64,000 nt of DNA from Nautilus pompilius (Eukaryota; Mollusca; Cephalopoda; Nautilida; Nautilidae): contig JACATO010000631.1 in assembly GCA_018389105.1 (NCBI GenBank), forward strand, positions 868,001 to 932,000, given 5' to 3'. The notes under the pieces are model-generated. The model was given only the letters and a program-made list of their open reading frames with translations. It did no database searches and was not told the origin of the DNA. Below are positions 38,000 through 50,260 of this stretch, in pieces. The stretch's first letter is position 1; each line of letters starts with the position of its first letter. The position numbers and the translations under genes are program-made.

Positions 38000-38813
38000 G
38001 CGTGAACGAGAAGACGCGTTCAAGGTTCTCGCGCATTAGCGTTGCTTGGTGCGTGAACGAGAAGGCGCGTTCAAGGTTCTCGCGCATTAGCGTTGCTTGG
38101 TGCGTGAACGAGAAGGCGCGTTCAAGGTTCTCGCGCATTAGCGTTGCTTGGTGCGTGAACGAGAAAGCGCGTTCAAGGTTCTCGCGCATTAACGTTGCTT
38201 GGTGCGTGAACGAGAAGGCGCGTTCAAGGTTCTCGCGCATTAGCGTTGCTTGGTGCGTGAACGAGAAGGCGCGTTCAAGGTTCTCGCGCATTAGCGTTGC
38301 TTGGTGCGTGAACGAGAAGCGCGTTCAAGGTTCTCGCGCATTAACGTTGCTTGGTGCGTGAACGAGAAGGCGCGTTCAAGGTTCTCGCGCATTAACGTTG
38401 CTTGGTGCGTGAACGAGAAGGCGCGTTCAAGGTTCTCGCGCATTAACGTTGCTTGGTGCGTGAACGAGAAGGCGCGTTCAAGGTTCTCGCGCATTAACGT
38501 TGCTTGGTGCGTGAACGAGAAGGCGCGTTCAAGGTTCTCGCGCATTAACGTTGCTTGGTGCGTGAACGAGAAGGCGCGTTCAAGGTTCTCGCGCATTAAC
38601 GTTGCTTGGTGCGTGAACGAGAAGGCGCGTTCAAGGTTCTCGCGCATTAACGTTGCTTGGTGCGTGAACGAGAAAGTGCGTTCAAGGTTCTCGCGCATTA
38701 ACGTTGCTTGGTGCGTGAACGAGAAGGCGCGTTCAAGGTTCTCGCGCATTAACGTTGCTTGGTGCGTGAACGAGAAGGCGCGTTCATGGTTCTCGCGCTT
38801 TAATGTTGCTTGG
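38000..38813. repeat. 51-bp tandem array, about 16 copies, CpG-rich with hairpin
   Basis: The unit starts GCGTGAACGAGAAGGCGCGT, continues TCAAGGTTCTCGCGCATTAA and ends CGTTGCTTGGT. Copies are nearly identical. Early units carry ATTAGC and later ones ATTAAC; unit 7 has lost one G (about 38310), which splits the chance open frames. CGAGAA and TTCTCG within each unit form an inverted repeat around a 13-base loop. Confidence 0.95.
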
Positions 38814-39672
38814 CGACAGTAGTGCGTTTACTGCACTCGTGGAAAGCACTGATGTAAATATTGGCTTCACAAAAGTCTATCGTAAATGCTAATTTTATTG
38901 CCGTGTAGCGGTAGAAGATGGGTAAAGACTGATTAGGCAGCTTGGTGATCAGTACCTGGGTGTACAGCCTGTAATTTCGGCTCCGAATTCTGCGCCACCC
39001 GCACGATCTCTGTCCGTCGGCCCGATATTTATTCGCACAGACTCCGCTTACCGTAAACCGGCTCGCGCGGAGACTGGATGCCCTCGCATTTTCTCGGCAC
39101 CGTCTCAGTTAATTTGTCGCCAGTTCCTCGGTACTAATTGGTTTTACCTCGTTCGGCGCTCTCCGCCGTTCTTCAACGCCAGTACAATTCAAGGGGCTTA
39201 ACGCAGATCTCCCGGGTATCTGACGTCAGAATCCAGCCAGCAGACCGGAAATCGAATCGACTTTCTAAACATTTAAACTGTTAACTGTCGGAAGTAGAAA
39301 ATCCTCGAACGGGCGCAGAGCAACATTCAGTCGGACAAAAACGGTGGTGGGTGGGTGGCCCAGCTCGTCATCTGAAACGTCACTCAGACCCTCCGACTTC
39401 ACGCATCCCGCTTCCTCACGGAGCGCAGAGGGCGAGATCTCACCCCGCCCCCTGGGGGGCTGAACCGTAATCGTGCTGTCTAAATTAACTGCGCAGCCAA
39501 CAAAATGCTTAATGGGAATCACGGCAAAAGGCCGGCAGTTTCTGTGCGGTGGAAGGCCGCTGGGAAACGTTTCCAATTATAAGGAAGACTTAGAAAAATC
39601 ACGTTTGATATCTTTTTGACGAGAGATACTTCTCGAATACATCCAGTAAAAGTGGCCGTACAAATTTGAAAG

Positions 39673-39680
<8 letters not shown>
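38814..39680. other. Non-coding stretch, GC-richer, nothing recognised
   Basis: Positions 38980-39570 are more GC- and CpG-rich than the surroundings, but no exon or promoter could be supported. A 103-codon minus-strand frame at 39265-39576 has no domain. Confidence 0.45.

Positions 39681-39704
<24 letters not shown>
39681..39704. repeat. (GA)n microsatellite
   Basis: A pure GA run of 24 bp. Confidence 0.9.
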
Positions 39705-39947
39705 TATCCCAGGAAGATCTCATTACTTAAACACGTAAATGGATTTATCGAAAATGTGGATGGGTTACTTTCAATTGACTTACAAATACATGCGTCAGTA
39801 AAATGGATGACACATCGAAAACGTGTAACTACAACCAATTTTACTTTATTTTTTAATTCGAAAATTTATTTAATTACCTTGGGGCTGCAGTGTCGTTAAA
39901 TCTTTTTTTAAAATTCTAATTGGTGTTGAACTAGAGGAGACAGAAGA

Positions 39948-40032
39948 GGTCAGTACAGAGAGAGAGATATATGACGTCAGTACAGAGAGAGAGATATATG
40001 ACGTCAGTACAGAGAGAGAGATGGAGAGAGAG
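39948..40032 (+). repeat. TGACGTCA/GA minisatellite, three units
   Basis: Units of 32 bp: GACGTCAGTACAGAGAGAGA followed by GATATATGACG. The first unit is damaged (GAGGTCAGTACAG); two perfect TGACGTCA palindromes follow. Same family as 27.05 kb, same orientation. Confidence 0.9.
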
Positions 40033-41087
40033 TTGTGTGTGTATGTGTGCATTGGCTTTTACTACTTGTTTTGCTCGGAATTTCTGTAGGGTTCGGCCCC
40101 CGGAGAAAATTAAAGAACATATATATTGTGGGGGGGGTAGCATCGAGTACGAGGTTTACAAAAATGGTCTGCTGTAGATTACACTAAGGACTGAGGTGTA
40201 CACGTGACCTTCCGCCTTAATGACTAGCAGTGCTCTGAGGGCGTTATCGAGATATTAAGACGACTGCACAAAATTCACGCTATCGGAAAATGGCAGGAAC
40301 GGCTGTGCGGATGCTACATGGCAACAACAACAACAACAACAAATAGGCTAATAACGATTGATGGCGGATGTAGAAAAGCTTTTACGAAAACGATAAGCGA
40401 GAAACTTTCGATATCTTACAGATATGCCTAGGTGACGTCATACCTCTTCTGTTGGGAAAACCACAAACAGTCTCACGTGCGAAAACCATGTCGTAGACTG
40501 CGCTCGTCGTACGCTACCACTTTTCCTACTTTGATAACAACTACAAAATATAATAAACACAAAAGAATTATTCCCGAAGACGAGATAATGATAAATACAT
40601 AAATAAATAAATAATTTTTAATATGCATTTAACAATCTATAATTTCACCAATGAAACCGAGTCGTGAACATTGGCATAATCTCCTGAAAATCTGTGGAAC
40701 TTTAATAGTTTTTATTAAGTTTGAGGCTTCACTTGACAGCGCCATTCAAAGTTATTATACCGGAGTAATAAGAAGAGAAACAAAGGATGATGCACTGACG
40801 GGACATATCTTGAGCTTTCTTTTGCAGCAAAAATCTTCGGCGTAAATTGGTACCTGAGAATACATGTACCATGTTCCTGTAGCCAGTGGAATCACTCGAG
40901 ATGCTGACAGCAAATTTCTGAAGGAAGTACATGAAATACAACTAGTTTCCGTGCATCTTGCTTACGTAGTAACCTATTATTATTATTTTAAAAATGAAGT
41001 GATACATAAATATTGTTATGCTACTTCTTTCTTATGCCCAACGCCAATATAAATAAAAATTTTATTGTATTTTTATTTATATATAAA
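40033..41087. other. Non-coding stretch, nothing recognised
   Basis: It includes a short (CAA)n run at 40323-40341 and an isolated TGACGTCA at about 40433. No gene supported. Confidence 0.55.
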
Positions 41088-42310
41088 CACTATTCGACAA
41101 AAGTTTGGAAGTAAACAAAAATATGGGGAAGTTATTAAAAGAATGATATTTATATTAGGCGAGAAATAAAGTATATGGATCTGTGCTTCAGAACGCTGAG
41201 ATATTAAAAGTACTGGAGGTTTCCAGAACAAACTTCTTCTATTCATGTGGAATAGTTTCATTGGATGAGAAATGGGCCAATAAGATGATGCCAGATGTCA
41301 TAAGAACATTATTAATTCAATAGATGTTTCTAAACCCCCAGAGAAGTCACAAATGTTGAAAAAGCTACGGTGATTGAAACTTGTTGTTTTTAGAAGGACA
41401 AAAAGAAAGCAACTGATCTTGAAACTCGATCTGTTGTTTGTAGTTTGGGAAGAGGGACATTGTCAAGATACTTGGAGTTTCCAACAAAGGCGTCCACTAC
41501 ACCCTGAACAGACTCCATTAGACGACTGGGAGCGATACAGATAGAACAAGCACAGGGAGAAAAAGAGTAGCATCTTAAGAGGAGGACAAATATATTACTC
41601 TGTTGAGCAAACAAAACAGAAGACGAACAGCCTCAGAAATTGCAGTAATAGCGCAAAAGAAAGTCTGGCGTCTCTGACAACGGTAAAGAGGCGTCTCAGA
41701 GCTGCAAGTTTAAATGGTCGTGTGGCTGTAAACAAAAATCCACTGCTTACGGTCTCTAAAAGAGCGAAGAGGTTTTAAAAATTACATTAACACTGGACTA
41801 CAGAAGAGTATAAGAAAGTGTTATGGACTGGCGAGTTAAAGACTGGGTTATTCTGGTCTAAACGTAGAATGTTGGTGTGCAGACGGGTTGGATAACTCTT
41901 GTCAGAACGGTATTACAACGACAGTTGGACACACAGGGGAGGGCAGTAGAATGGTGTGGGGCCAATGCAATTGGTATTCTTTGCAAAATTAATGAAACAC
42001 GGCAGGGTTATTATGGAACAAGATAACTACACCTTTAAATTATGCGGAGAGTATATGGAGAGCAAAAAGTGTTATGTCGACCAGAACATGGTTTGGCCGC
42101 CATAGCCACCGGATCTATCGCTCACTGAACTCGAGATAAACTCGACAGAAACGTCAAGAAAATTTTGGACACAGCCCAGTTAACGGAATGTCTCCAGAAA
42201 GCAAAGAATTCAGTAGCACTCAAATACCTGTCAGAGTTACCTGGTAATTTTCCCAGAATTTGTAAAGGCGTTATTTTAACGAAACAAAGGTTTGTCAAAG
42301 TTTATTAGAT
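41088..42310 (+). mobile_element. Decayed Tc1-type transposon
   Basis: The left end CACTATTCGACAAAAGTTTGG (preceded by TATAAA) resembles the CACTACCGGTCAAAAGTTTGG end common to many Tc1 elements. A broken Tc1 transposase follows in the same orientation. A matching right inverted end was not found near 42290-42360, so the right boundary is approximate and that end is probably lost. Confidence 0.65.
41405..42285 (+). pseudogene. Tc1-type transposase pseudogene
   Basis: The product follows a Tc1 transposase from the DNA-binding domain to near the end, in several frames. The first paired domain gives VVWEEGHCQDTWSF and DDWERYR. The second gives RGGQIYYSVEQTKQK, TVKRRLRAASLNGRVAVNKN and PLLTVSKR. 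The DDE domain gives EEYKKVLWTGELKTGLFWSK, a remnant of GGGS.MVWG, EQDNYTFKLCGEYMESK, MVWPP, PPDLSLTELEI, and FPEFVKAL near the end. The first catalytic aspartate, normally in WSDES, reads glycine (WTGEL). The second survives in QDN. Stops and frameshifts are numerous. It is an old inactive copy. Confidence 0.75.
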
Positions 42311-45300
42311 ATGTGCATTTTTTGGCATCCGTGTATTAAATCTCACATTTACACTGTTACGGCAAGAAATACACTTATTATACTATTCTTTTTTTTAAAA
42401 AAAAAAAAAATATTGTCCACATATTTGTGCTTCCTTTAGAACATTCGGCCAGTAATGCATATGTGTAAGTAGAAAGTAGAAATCTTAATAACATATCAGT
42501 GGCATTTTCGCGATCCCATAGTTCAGAACCTTCAGGCTTGCAAAGAGTGAAATCCTGTTCTCTTAATTTCTGTTTTAACTTCTTTTTAGTTTTCTACTCT
42601 TGTTTTCTTCTATTTTATTTTATATTTTCTTTTAAACTCTTTAAATGTAAACATGTAAAACTTTGTCACAAGAGGGATTGTTTAAATATCCTAAATTTCT
42701 AATAATTTCGGAGATAAGTGTATTTTATTCATCAACTGAATAATTCTAACATTGCGAGCAAACATCGATTTATTTTAGTTAAACTTTTAAAAATCCGTTA
42801 TATCTACTGTGCACTGAGACAAATGAAAATAGGAAAAGGAAAAAGACCGTTCCCACAATGCTACTCAAACGGAAGATAACGGCGTTATTTAGATTTTTAT
42901 GGCTGCCAGCACGAAATACCAGAAGTGATTACACGAGTTAGCGGGGTAAAAGACGTATCAAATGTTTTGGTTCAGCCCGATTTGCAACAGTGAAAGATAG
43001 CAATTGCAATTGTCGTCCGTCTTCCATACCAGGTGACTTACTGTTGTCGTTCTCCTGAACGACATATTTAACTGCAGGGTTTACGGCAACAGGTGGCGAC
43101 CCTTATTAACTCCGACATTTAGTATCCGCGTGGCGCTCTGCCGTCAAGTGACGTAAACTGCAACTAAACTATCCTGTTTTCCTTTTTTTTAACCGTTGAC
43201 CGGTGTTTTGCATTTAGATTTGTTATTCCGAAAATAATGCGCAGCAAAAATATATCAACGACGAGAACCACGCTCGGCTGCGAGACTTGCATTCGCCGAA
43301 AGACACTCGCTCATAAATTAACTGCGCATGCGCAGAGCTGTCTGCCCTATGATCATTGACGCAGTTCTCAGATGGTTCCCACCGACGAACCCGAGATGGA
43401 GGAGGCTGCGGGAAATCGGCACAAAAACCGGCTGAAGGACATTTCTCCGGCCGTCCACTTACCTGCTCGGCCCCGCCGGTTTCGCCTGTAGGCGTTTTAT
43501 CCACAATCCAGTCATTACTACTCCGAAATTAAGAAAACCAATTAAAGTAAACCATCCGTTACAACTTCCGCGCCATTGAAACTTGTCGTTGTTTTCTGCC
43601 CACATCCGTCCTGAAAATATTCAGCAGCCTTCGAGCTTTTGAAGGCTTTGATACCGTCCCTGCCTCTGGCTCGCGAGACACCTGCGCGTCTTTTCGTATG
43701 CAAATTCTTTTAAAAAAGAAGAAGAAGAAATGGTCCACTAGAGATTTACTTCGCCGAACTTTTCTTCATAAAATGCCCTCTTCTCCGTATATTCGCGATT
43801 CCGCGTTGATGATGAGAGCAGATCGATTAACCTTCCCCAGAACTGCTAAATATCGTGCAGTCGCGTTTAGCCTTGCAAAGGAAACAACAAAGAAATAGAA
43901 AGTTGAAAAAAGTGTAGGACGTAAATTTTATTGTAAATAAACTTGGGGCATCCTTCATACACGAGACGGACGTTCAGAGGAAGCAAATGATTTTGTTTCT
44001 AACCTTAACAAGAAAAGACACACTCGAGCACCGCTGTTAAATGGCACACCTGAGTTGGTTCCTATTATGCGGCTTATAAAAAGAAAAGAACTACCTGTCG
44101 AGCTTTATCTATAATTAATGCCAATCGCGTCAGCTGTCAGCCCGAACTATAGGCGGTTAATTATTTTAGAAGCAAACACACAAAATCCCGGTTAAGTTAG
44201 ACAATTTTCAGGAAAATTGCCACCTGTCTCGTACATTAGCGTGGCTGCTACCTGTTCAACCAAAGACCATTTAAACAGCGTAAGCAACGATTAGCGGTCT
44301 GCTGAATGCCCATCATTCACCTGAAATCGGATTTGTCCGTGCAGAAAAAGGAAGGTGCGTTCATTCGAATGATGACTGCTGAAATGCTTAATGGTTCAGG
44401 TTAAAGAGGACAATGAAAAACCTTTAGAGTTTGCGAATGAGTTTGATTTTGAAAATGTCGTGTTGCTGGAAGATGCTGGAGTATCCTACAGTGAGGTCGG
44501 TGTTGCCTTTTTTTAAAATTATCTCTCTTTAAAAGCGCGTAGGTTTACACTGCGATTCTACAGCAAACTTATGACCGACCGCGAAGACTGTTCAAGAGGA
44601 CGGAGGTTTCCCGTCCGAGTTCTACCGGAGTATCACACCCCCTTTCTAAACACCTTGCAGGACTAGAGAGAATCGAAACTGCAAATGTCACCTGCACTTC
44701 GTCGTTACCATCAAATACGATTAACATCCGACGCAGTAATAAGAGCGTGCTTTTGTTCTGCGTTCAGTTCAAACATGGACCCTCCGAACTCGTTAAAGCT
44801 GAACCATTGCAGTTCTCTCAACCTTCTCGGCCAGAACCGTGTCGGTGTATAGGCTGATTACTGCAGGAATAACGCGAAAGATTGGTGAGTCGGTCGTTGC
44901 CGTTCGGTGCCAATTTAAAAGTGACGGGACGGGGCCATTCTTCTGATCCCTGGCAAATAAATAACAAAAGTAAGAATTCATTATTCTGTACGACTTGCTT
45001 TCGGTTGATTGACCATAAAAGATAGGTATACCGTTCTTTATTATAATAAAACTGTACAAAATCTCAGAGGAATGCAATAGTTATTATTATGATTTAAAAT
45101 TAGTTACTATTGTTACTGTTAACCACCACCGGCACAATTCAGTTAGAATTTTGTTACCTTCCTGTCTTAAATCGGGTTATTCTGAAACCTTACCCTAAAA
45201 CGAGTTTCAAAAATCTGTCTGTACCATCAAGAAACTCAGAACCCGGAAGCATTCAAAAAAACAAACCATACAAAAACTCCGAAATATCTTTTAAACTGTT

Positions 45301-45992
45301 TTATATATAAGATTTATTATCGTCGATCTCTTATCTTTGCTTTAATTAAATTCTGCGCCCGTTTTAAGAAGAAAAAACAATTTTAAGTTTGAAACTTTAT
45401 CCCAAGGATAGCGGGGGGGGGGAAATAGGATCTCTCCGCTTTTACTGAAGACGAGATAAATAAAATCACCGTAACCTTCTTTCGGGGCAAATTCTGGCTG
45501 CCATTTGCTTTTATTACTTTAGTGAAAGCGTGATAAACCAATGGCAGAGAGATAGGATAGACCGCTGGTGATCAATGTATCTACTGCTAATTTAAGTCTT
45601 ACACCATACAACTGCATCAAGAAATATTTGAATGCACTTTTCGAAAAAAATTGTATTTTCTTTTTTCTTCGTCAGGACTACGACAGCTTTACTTTACCAT
45701 CTAACTATTATTTCCAATAGTACACTTAACCGAATTTTAATTCTGACTTCATTGAACTAACGGGAAGCTGTTAGCATTTATCCTTTTTTAACCTTACAAA
45801 TTTTACCAGAAGCATCGAAACAAACTTCCGACTTCACCTCTAAAAACAATTTTGGACTTTACCAATAAAGGTCAGAAACGGTGACTTTATCGACTTTAAC
45901 CCTAACCCTGCTAATGACAGATCAGCGCTACTGCTTGACACTGATGACGACGCCAATTTATTCGACAGCCGAAGGAGGACCTGAGACCCCCT
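42311..45992. other. Non-coding stretch, nothing recognised
   Basis: AT-rich to 43.1 kb, then more GC-rich at 43.1-43.7 kb. A G10 run lies at 45412-45421. Open frames such as 43223-43504 and 44793-45077 (minus strand) have no domain. Confidence 0.5.
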
Positions 45993-46038
45993 CGCGCGCG
46001 CGCGCGCACACACACACACACACACACGCGCGCGCGCA
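45993..46038. repeat. Compound (CG)n(CA)n(CG)n alternating tract
   Basis: About 46 bp of uninterrupted alternating pyrimidine-purine sequence: CG repeats, then CA repeats, then CG repeats. Such tracts are prone to adopt left-handed Z-DNA under negative supercoiling (established). It lies about 700 bp upstream of the lectin gene start. Confidence 0.92.
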
Positions 46039-46593
46039 TTTCTTTCAGCATTCTTAATTACAACTTTGACGTTTACCAATGCGCTATAAATGCTATTCGG
46101 ATATTCTAAGAGTTTCAATTAAATTCTCTAGGGCTGGCCTGTATTGACTAGATTATATCCCCCTCCATGTAGTGAACGTGTTTCCTGTGGCTAGTTCCCT
46201 ACCATTACTACCGATTAACCTCTTGCAGGTAGGTAAGCAACGCCCGAGATGATGTCATTTCCGCTTGGTTTCATCAAAGAGAAAGAATTATCCGCATAAA
46301 GTGCGGTGTGCAAAATAAAAGACTTCCGCTAGAATATCAAAGATAGAATCCTGATGACTAAATCGATGCGTCCATCAGAATCCTGCTCATCCTTAGAGAA
46401 ACTGGAGTCGCGTTTCTCACGTGAGTCGGCTAAGTCGACGAACAATCGAGCGTGTCATTGTAGCCATCGCAACAGGTGATGCTTCGTTTAATGCATTCTC
46501 TATGATACAAAACCATGCCGTGTGTGCACATCTTTAATTTCCATGAAACTTATTTGTTTAGAAAGCACCGTTTCGTTCCCATGGGAATAACAG

Positions 46594-46600
46594 TATAAAG
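46594..46600 (+). promoter_or_regulatory. Candidate TATA box of the lectin-like gene
   Basis: TATAAAG lies about 150 bases before the start codon. A second AT-rich candidate, ATATAAAATA, begins at 46607. Either would place transcription start at roughly 46625-46640. No expression data; AT-rich DNA makes chance matches common. Confidence 0.35.
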
Positions 46601-46640
46601 GCCGCCATATAAAATATTCATGAGGTGAAAGTAGAGAGCC

Positions 46641-46706
46641 ATGGAATTACTTTCCAGAGAGTCCATTCCCCCTGATGGCGCTGCTGGTGCTAGCGGTCTC
46701 CAGTAA
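46641..46706 (+). promoter_or_regulatory. Candidate upstream ORF in the 5' leader
   Basis: GCCATGG, a strong initiation context, opens a 21-residue frame ending at TAA 46704-46706. A second upstream ATG at 46675 opens a 45-residue frame (MALLVLAVSS...) that overlaps the main start out of frame and ends at 46812. If transcription begins upstream of 46641, these would reduce initiation at the ATG at 46745. Confidence 0.3.
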
Positions 46707-46744
46707 TCTGTGCCGAGACCGACTCCGTCGAAGTCTGCTACAAA

Positions 46745-46814
46745 ATGTCGATCGGGAAACTAGAAACTGCCAGCATTTTGTTCGTTTTAGGAGCCATCTT
46801 AGCAAAGACTAGCG
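46745..46814 (+). CDS. Lectin-like gene exon 1: signal peptide
   Basis: Encodes residues 1-23 plus the first base of codon 24. Donor AGCG|GTAAGT (GT at 46815-46816), phase 1, an excellent consensus. Confidence 0.82.
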
Positions 46815-49800
46815 GTAAGTGACTTCAAAAATACTTCTCTGTATCCGCCCTGAACCATAACATAAAAATCTGAAAGTTCTGGGGAAGGGAAAGAAAAGTT
46901 TCTCTACAAACAGACAGCATTTCTCTAAAAATTGCAAAATATTTATAGTTACACAATTTTTTTTTATTATTATTAAATGGAAATTATTTGGACATTGATA
47001 TGGAAACCTTTATTTAATTTGTACGTAGAGATTTAGAAAAATATTTCTAATTTAGTAATCCCTTGTTTGCCTGTTTTAGTCTTCTCTCATCAGCGGAACA
47101 GAAACAACTTTAAGGTCACAAATTATACGGATAGTGTAATATTTTCGGACATTATATTCCACACATCCATCTTGCTGCTAAGTTTCTTTGGGTTTTTTTT
47201 TTTAAAAAAGTAAAAGAAACGCCGGATACTGGCCTTTGAGTCATGTTTCGAGGCAGGAGCCATACAAGAATTCCAAGATGCCGTCGTTCTCCCGAAGCCC
47301 TAAAGTCTCATTAGACGGGTTATTTGCGACGCGCGACTGTCATTGTTGGTGCTATTCTGTCTTCTTCATGCACGTTATCGGCAAGAGACCGGTATCCACG
47401 GATGCAATATCTAACCAAAGAATCAGCTCCTTTAACGCTGTTCAGGAAACCTAGAGTCGAGTTTATCACCATCACTAACCAATCATGCGTCATTGGTCGA
47501 AATCGATCTGCCTCGATAAATCACATTTCCTCTTTATCTAAATTTTCTATTCAGCATCATGTCGCTAATATATATATATACAGGTGCGCGATGATAGGAT
47601 CTAGGCCGTCAATGAACCACTTTATTACACACGAAGAAACCGACCATTTTCTTACCCCCGTTCGAAATATGATGGCATATGCACCATAACATTTTCCTTG
47701 AGAGTTTCGCTGACAGATTAACGCGCTGACGCTCGGAGAAAAGAGATTAGCTTGCAGAGACTCGGCTTCGAAGGTGTTCAGCACTAAACCGGGAACGGCT
47801 CCATAATTTTAAAAAAAAAAAAAAAGATAACACAAATAGTTTTGCCAAAGCTCCGCCCGTCTCATTTAGACCGGCGACACGAAACAAGACGTCCGAGTCG
47901 ACGGTCCGGAGAACCTGCACAGAAAAACGGTTAAGATGGCGAACCTTTAAGCCGAGTCGGCGCCGCTCTGGTTCTAAAATAAACTCCACAGTTATCGGCG
48001 TTGAGACATTTTTCACGGCTTCCCTCGTTGGCCGGGTCCCCTCGTGCAGATTCCACGACCGGTCTGGGGGAACCTCTCAAAAACCCAAACGGAGACACGT
48101 CGGCGAAGCATTTGCAGGGTTTAGAACGGAGACGCTGTTGTTCGGAGGAGAAAGGAAGAGGATCTGGTTCAGCCGTCTCCCATCCCCTGCTGGTAGTGAG
48201 CGCAGTAGCTGCTGGACCGACGACTCTCATTCTCACCTGTCATTTCCCATAACCGTCTTTCTTTGACGTAGCTTTTCACCGACGGTAAACAGTCCGCTGG
48301 TACCAACCGGTAAAGTCAGCAAATGACAAAAGCCAAACAACAACAACAACAACAAAAACCATCTACTTTCTATTTATCGGGGGTATTTGCAAAACCATCA
48401 CTACCGGCAAGGCGCCCCCCAACCCCGCCCATTCTGCTGGACTTTGTCGTTTCAGGCTGATTAAAACAAACTGCGTTGTTATTGGTTTACGAAAGTGTGG
48501 GAAAGAATAGTAAAATAAAACAAACAAGATTTTCAAATCTAAATCAGTAACTATGGTGACGGCACGAACAGAACTATCACCTGTCAGTTTTAAAACGAGG
48601 TTCGTTTTTCGTTTTCAAGAACTGGACAAATGAGATTGTCGTCTGCTGAGGTCATAAGCAGAATTTCATAATACTGACTTAAAACTATTCCTTAAAAAAA
48701 AATTTCTAACCAAGCTCAAATAATTTACACATTTTCAAGTTGAATTTTTGGTATCTTGAGCTGCTTACGTTGCTTAAATGTGTGGCTCGTCTGTAGGAAA
48801 TATGTCCGCGTAACCAGAAAATAAATTGTATTATTAATTTATTTTATCTGTAATTTGTACCACACACACACACTCACACTCACACACACACTCACCCACA
48901 CACACACACACTCACACTCACACACTCACAGACAGACACACACTCACACACACTCACAGACAGACACACACTCACTCACACACACACGAGTAAGGACGAC
49001 ATCCGAAACAACTGCAGGGCAAGAAAAGGCTAACTGATGAAGACTTTAAGCGGTGTCTATCGTATTGTCGGGCGGAATTGTTCGTGAGACTTATCTGCGC
49101 TGACCAGGAAGGCCGTCGTCTCCTACACCCGGCCTGCAAAGTGCAGTCATCTGCATCAACAGCGCCACGCTGTCGCGCACTTGCATAAATCAACGATACC
49201 GTGAATTTGAGACAACAATTCACTCAACTGGATCCCAATGAATTCGGTTTCAGTGGACGATACTTTACCTTTATTTCCTATTTAAGCATTGACATTGGAA
49301 AGGAAGATCCCATCTTTGCGTGGCATTTACATAAAATATACTATTTAACGCCCTGAATATCACAGATAGAATGTATTTTTCCTTTTTATGACGTTTATTA
49401 AAGATGATTTCTCTCCCAATGTGAGTGGATCCAAGACGATAGTTCGCCGCATAGCACATGGTCTAGATGCTTGCAATATTAAGAGTATTCGATTCTTTGA
49501 CGGGTTGAAAGCTTAAAAGTTCACATTAAATCGAGAAAGAAAACATGCGAAAGTTGTTGGATTCAGGTGTCTAACACTGATGGTATAAAACACAAGAATG
49601 AATAACTTCTTACAGCTTAACGGTCTCCGAAACAATGCCAGCCAATTAGAGACATGCCTTTTTGCAGAAACATGCTGCAATTTATCGCACTGGGAAAAAC
49701 GACAACAAACTGGAAAAGATAACGGGATCTTTAGCTTCTTCCCTGGACATTAAACCCAGTTAAATGCATTTGGAAAGAGCGTCGAGAGAACTGCAATCAA

Positions 49801-50076
49801 AGAAGACGACGGAAAGATGTCAGCGAACATAATCTCAAACTGACTCTTCTAAAATGAAACCTGGGCGAGGCAGAAAGAGAGAATCTCATCAATTCCTTAA
49901 TTTATCAAGTGGGTATGAAATGCAAGTTTTGTCTAGGTTGACCAAAAATGTCTTGACATAGAGTAAAGATGTCTTATTTGGTCGTATTATTTCTGAGAGG
50001 ATATTAATGAATGATTCAAACCTCCTCTTATCTCAGTGAAAACCAAGAAGAGAGAGAGAGAGAAGAGATGGGTTTG

Positions 50077-50113
<37 letters not shown>

Positions 50114-50137
50114 GAGAGAGAGAGAGAGAAGAGATGG

Positions 50138-50174
<37 letters not shown>

Positions 50175-50212
50175 ATGGTTTGAGAGCGGAAAGAGAGAAA
50201 GCGAGAGAGGGG

Positions 50213-50260
<48 letters not shown>

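Noticed and set aside
38002..38822. Overlapping repeat-encoded frames on both strands
   Set aside because: They are artefacts of the 51-bp array. A one-base deletion in unit 7 simply swaps frames without any sign of selection.
45897..45910. Telomere-like CCCTAACCCT
   Set aside because: Only two partial units; chance occurrence.
46675..46812. Alternative start for the lectin-like gene (MALLVLAVSS...)
   Set aside because: It is out of frame with exon 2 and ends at a TAG at 46810-46812, just before the donor. The ATG at 46745 gives a signal peptide and correct phase.
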